NCBI RefSeq assembly: GCF_004339765.1
Contig: NZ_SMGO01000001.1
Span: forward strand, 620,001-684,000
Source of the DNA: Albibacterium bauzanense
GTDB taxonomy: Bacteria > Bacteroidota > Bacteroidia > Sphingobacteriales > Sphingobacteriaceae
DNA length: 64,000 nt
Reading direction: 5' to 3'
Below are positions 62,845 through 64,000 of the stretch, piece after piece (the stretch's first letter is position 1; every line of letters begins with the position of its first letter). A program made the translations under genes and the position numbers. Below the pieces are notes generated by a model. It was not told where the DNA came from, did no database searches, and was given only the letters and a program-made list of their open reading frames with translations.

Positions 62845-64000
62845 CTATGATTTTTCTATTAAACCAGCAGTTTGTAGCATGAAATTATGTAAATCTGTAT
62901 TTTTCACAAAATGTTTAAGGTCTTCACTTCCGGGACCAAACATTGCTAATTCAACAAAATCACTAGAGTGATTGGTAGAACCGAATGAAATGCCAGTATA
63001 ATTAGATTGAATTTCAGCAAACGTTTTAAATGGCAGATTATTAGGATTATATAAACCTTCACTATCTAATTGATTATAGTGCTTTAAAATTTCCTTTGCC
63101 TCTTCATCTTTTATAGCAATACCTTGAGCCGATTCAATGTAATCTATTACTTGTTTCGAGCTAAAATTTCTATTGATACTATTCAGTACCTTATCATTCG
63201 TTTGTTTAAAATGCTGGATTTTATCGAATTTATCATTGCTAGAAAAGAGGCCTGGATTGGCATTTCCATGATCGGTTGTTATAATAACAAGTGTCTCACC
63301 GTCTTCTTCTGCAAAAGATATTACTTCTGATAGTGCTTCGTCAAATGCTATTTGCTCGTGTAATAAAGCACTAGCGTCGTTGGCGTGGGCAGCCCAATCA
63401 ACACTTCCTCCTTCTACCTGCAAAACGAAACCATTTTTATTCTGCTTTAAGCGGTTTATTGCCTGCTTAGTCATTTCTGATAGAGAAGGTATTTCAGCCT
63501 TCAGTCTATTATCAAATTGAATATCAAGAACATAAGGCAATCCGTCTTCATGAAATACACCTAACAAGGGTTTAGTTGTAGAACTTTGAAGCAGATCATT
63601 TCTATTCTGAACTACGTGATAGCCTTTTTGAGAGAATTGGCCAAAAACATCGGCTTTATCTTTTCTTTTATCTGCACTAAAAAACTCGGTTCCGCCACCT
63701 AAAAGGACATCAAAATCTAAGTTTAAATATTCGACTGCTATTTCAGACTGATCGCCTCTGCTTGCAATATTTACGCAAAATCCTGCAGGCGTTGCATGTG
63801 TTATTGGAACTGAGGTAACACAGCCTACAGCCTTACCTGCTGATTTGAATTTCTGAAGAATTGGCTTATTGAAGGATCCATCTGGGTTTACATTCAGAGC
63901 ACCATTGTTTACTCGCTTACCACCTCCCCATGCAGAGCTGGCAGCTGCAGAATCAGTTACCAGGGCATTAGCAGAAGCGGTATCCATTAAAGCACGAGTC
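62845..64000 (-). CDS. Alkaline phosphatase (5' end beyond window)
   Basis: The C-terminal 380-385 residues of a PhoA-type alkaline phosphatase that frees phosphate from monoesters in the periplasm. The frame runs off the window at 64000 upstream of LMDTASANALVTDSAAASSA, which holds the catalytic Ser in DSAAA. Metal ligands are seen in LQVEGGSVDWAAHANDAS (about 190-207 of the visible part), IITTDHGNANPG (about 235-246) and GSTNHSSDFVELAMFGPG (last His). The first ATG in the frame (63987) is internal, not the start. It is transcribed toward the sigma factor and phospholipase operon. Confidence 0.95.
   Translation of the reverse strand, partial: TRALMDTASANALVTDSAAASSAWGGGKRVNNGALNVNPDGSFNKPILQKFKSAGKAVGCVTSVPITHATPAGFCVNIASRGDQSEIAVEYLNLDFDVLLGGGTEFFSADKRKDKADVFGQFSQKGYHVVQNRNDLLQSSTTKPLLGVFHEDGLPYVLDIQFDNRLKAEIPSLSEMTKQAINRLKQNKNGFVLQVEGGSVDWAAHANDASALLHEQIAFDEALSEVISFAEEDGETLVIITTDHGNANPGLFSSNDKFDKIQHFKQTNDKVLNSINRNFSSKQVIDYIESAQGIAIKDEEAKEILKHYNQLDSEGLYNPNNLPFKTFAEIQSNYTGISFGSTNHSSDFVELAMFGPGSEDLKHFVKNTDLHNFMLQTAGLIEKS

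Overview
The window comes from a low-GC member of the Bacteroidota, most likely Sphingobacteriales (a Solitalea- or Pedobacter-like organism). Supporting signs are two SusC/SusD outer-membrane pairs, promoters with a TAnnTTTG -7 box, a tmRNA tag reading GENNYALAA, an S46 dipeptidyl-peptidase, a DUF5916 protein and Gfo/Idh and PmoA-like (DUF6807) proteins. The genus is inferred from gene content only; no database search was possible.

Layout. 1-21 kb is mostly housekeeping: the start of gyrA, hemF, a DUF4442 protein, a short lipoprotein/SCO/cytochrome c operon, a BaiN/HI0933-type flavoprotein, pncB, a methyltransferase, mutS, an orphan NtrC-type regulator, a CPA2 antiporter, a CapD/FlaA1-type membrane epimerase, an M20 dipeptidase, an MFS carrier and an S46 peptidase. 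ssrA (tmRNA) lies at 21.1-21.5 kb with a clear promoter and terminator. 21.6-27.6 kb is an accessory stretch: a ChaA-like antiporter, a Crp/Fnr regulator, a frameshifted HxlR regulator facing an MDR oxidoreductase, an AraC regulator, an SDR and a metal-binding lipoprotein.

27.7-47.5 kb looks like one regulon interrupted by a glycan locus. A SusC/SusD pair (27.7-32.9 kb) has a 50-bp perfect palindrome upstream whose core is nearly identical to a site between a divergent LacI-type gene (46.5 kb) and a six-gene operon on the minus strand: Gfo/Idh oxidoreductase, PmoA-like protein, uxaB, uxaA, uxaC and an ExuT-type carrier. Together these would import uronic-acid material and convert glucuronate/galacturonate to 2-keto-3-deoxygluconate; KdgK and KdgA are not in the window. 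Between them are UDP-galactopyranose mutase, a glycosyltransferase, a decayed PIG-L deacetylase and a GH1-like protein.

47.5-54.6 kb carries a small HExxH protein, a cold-shock-domain protein, a clan GH-A hydrolase, two small membrane proteins, a poxvirus-type topoisomerase IB, a low-affinity iron permease-like protein and a DUF5916 protein. 54.7-64 kb is a phosphorus-related cluster on the minus strand: alkaline phosphatase (cut by the window end), an ECF sigma factor, SusC, SusD and a phosphocholine-type phospholipase C. The most unusual items are the shared palindromic operator, an 11-bp tandem repeat at 33.5 kb, two single-base frame breaks in A-runs (HxlR and PIG-L), a 44-bp perfect palindrome and the SusCD/phospholipase/phosphatase set.
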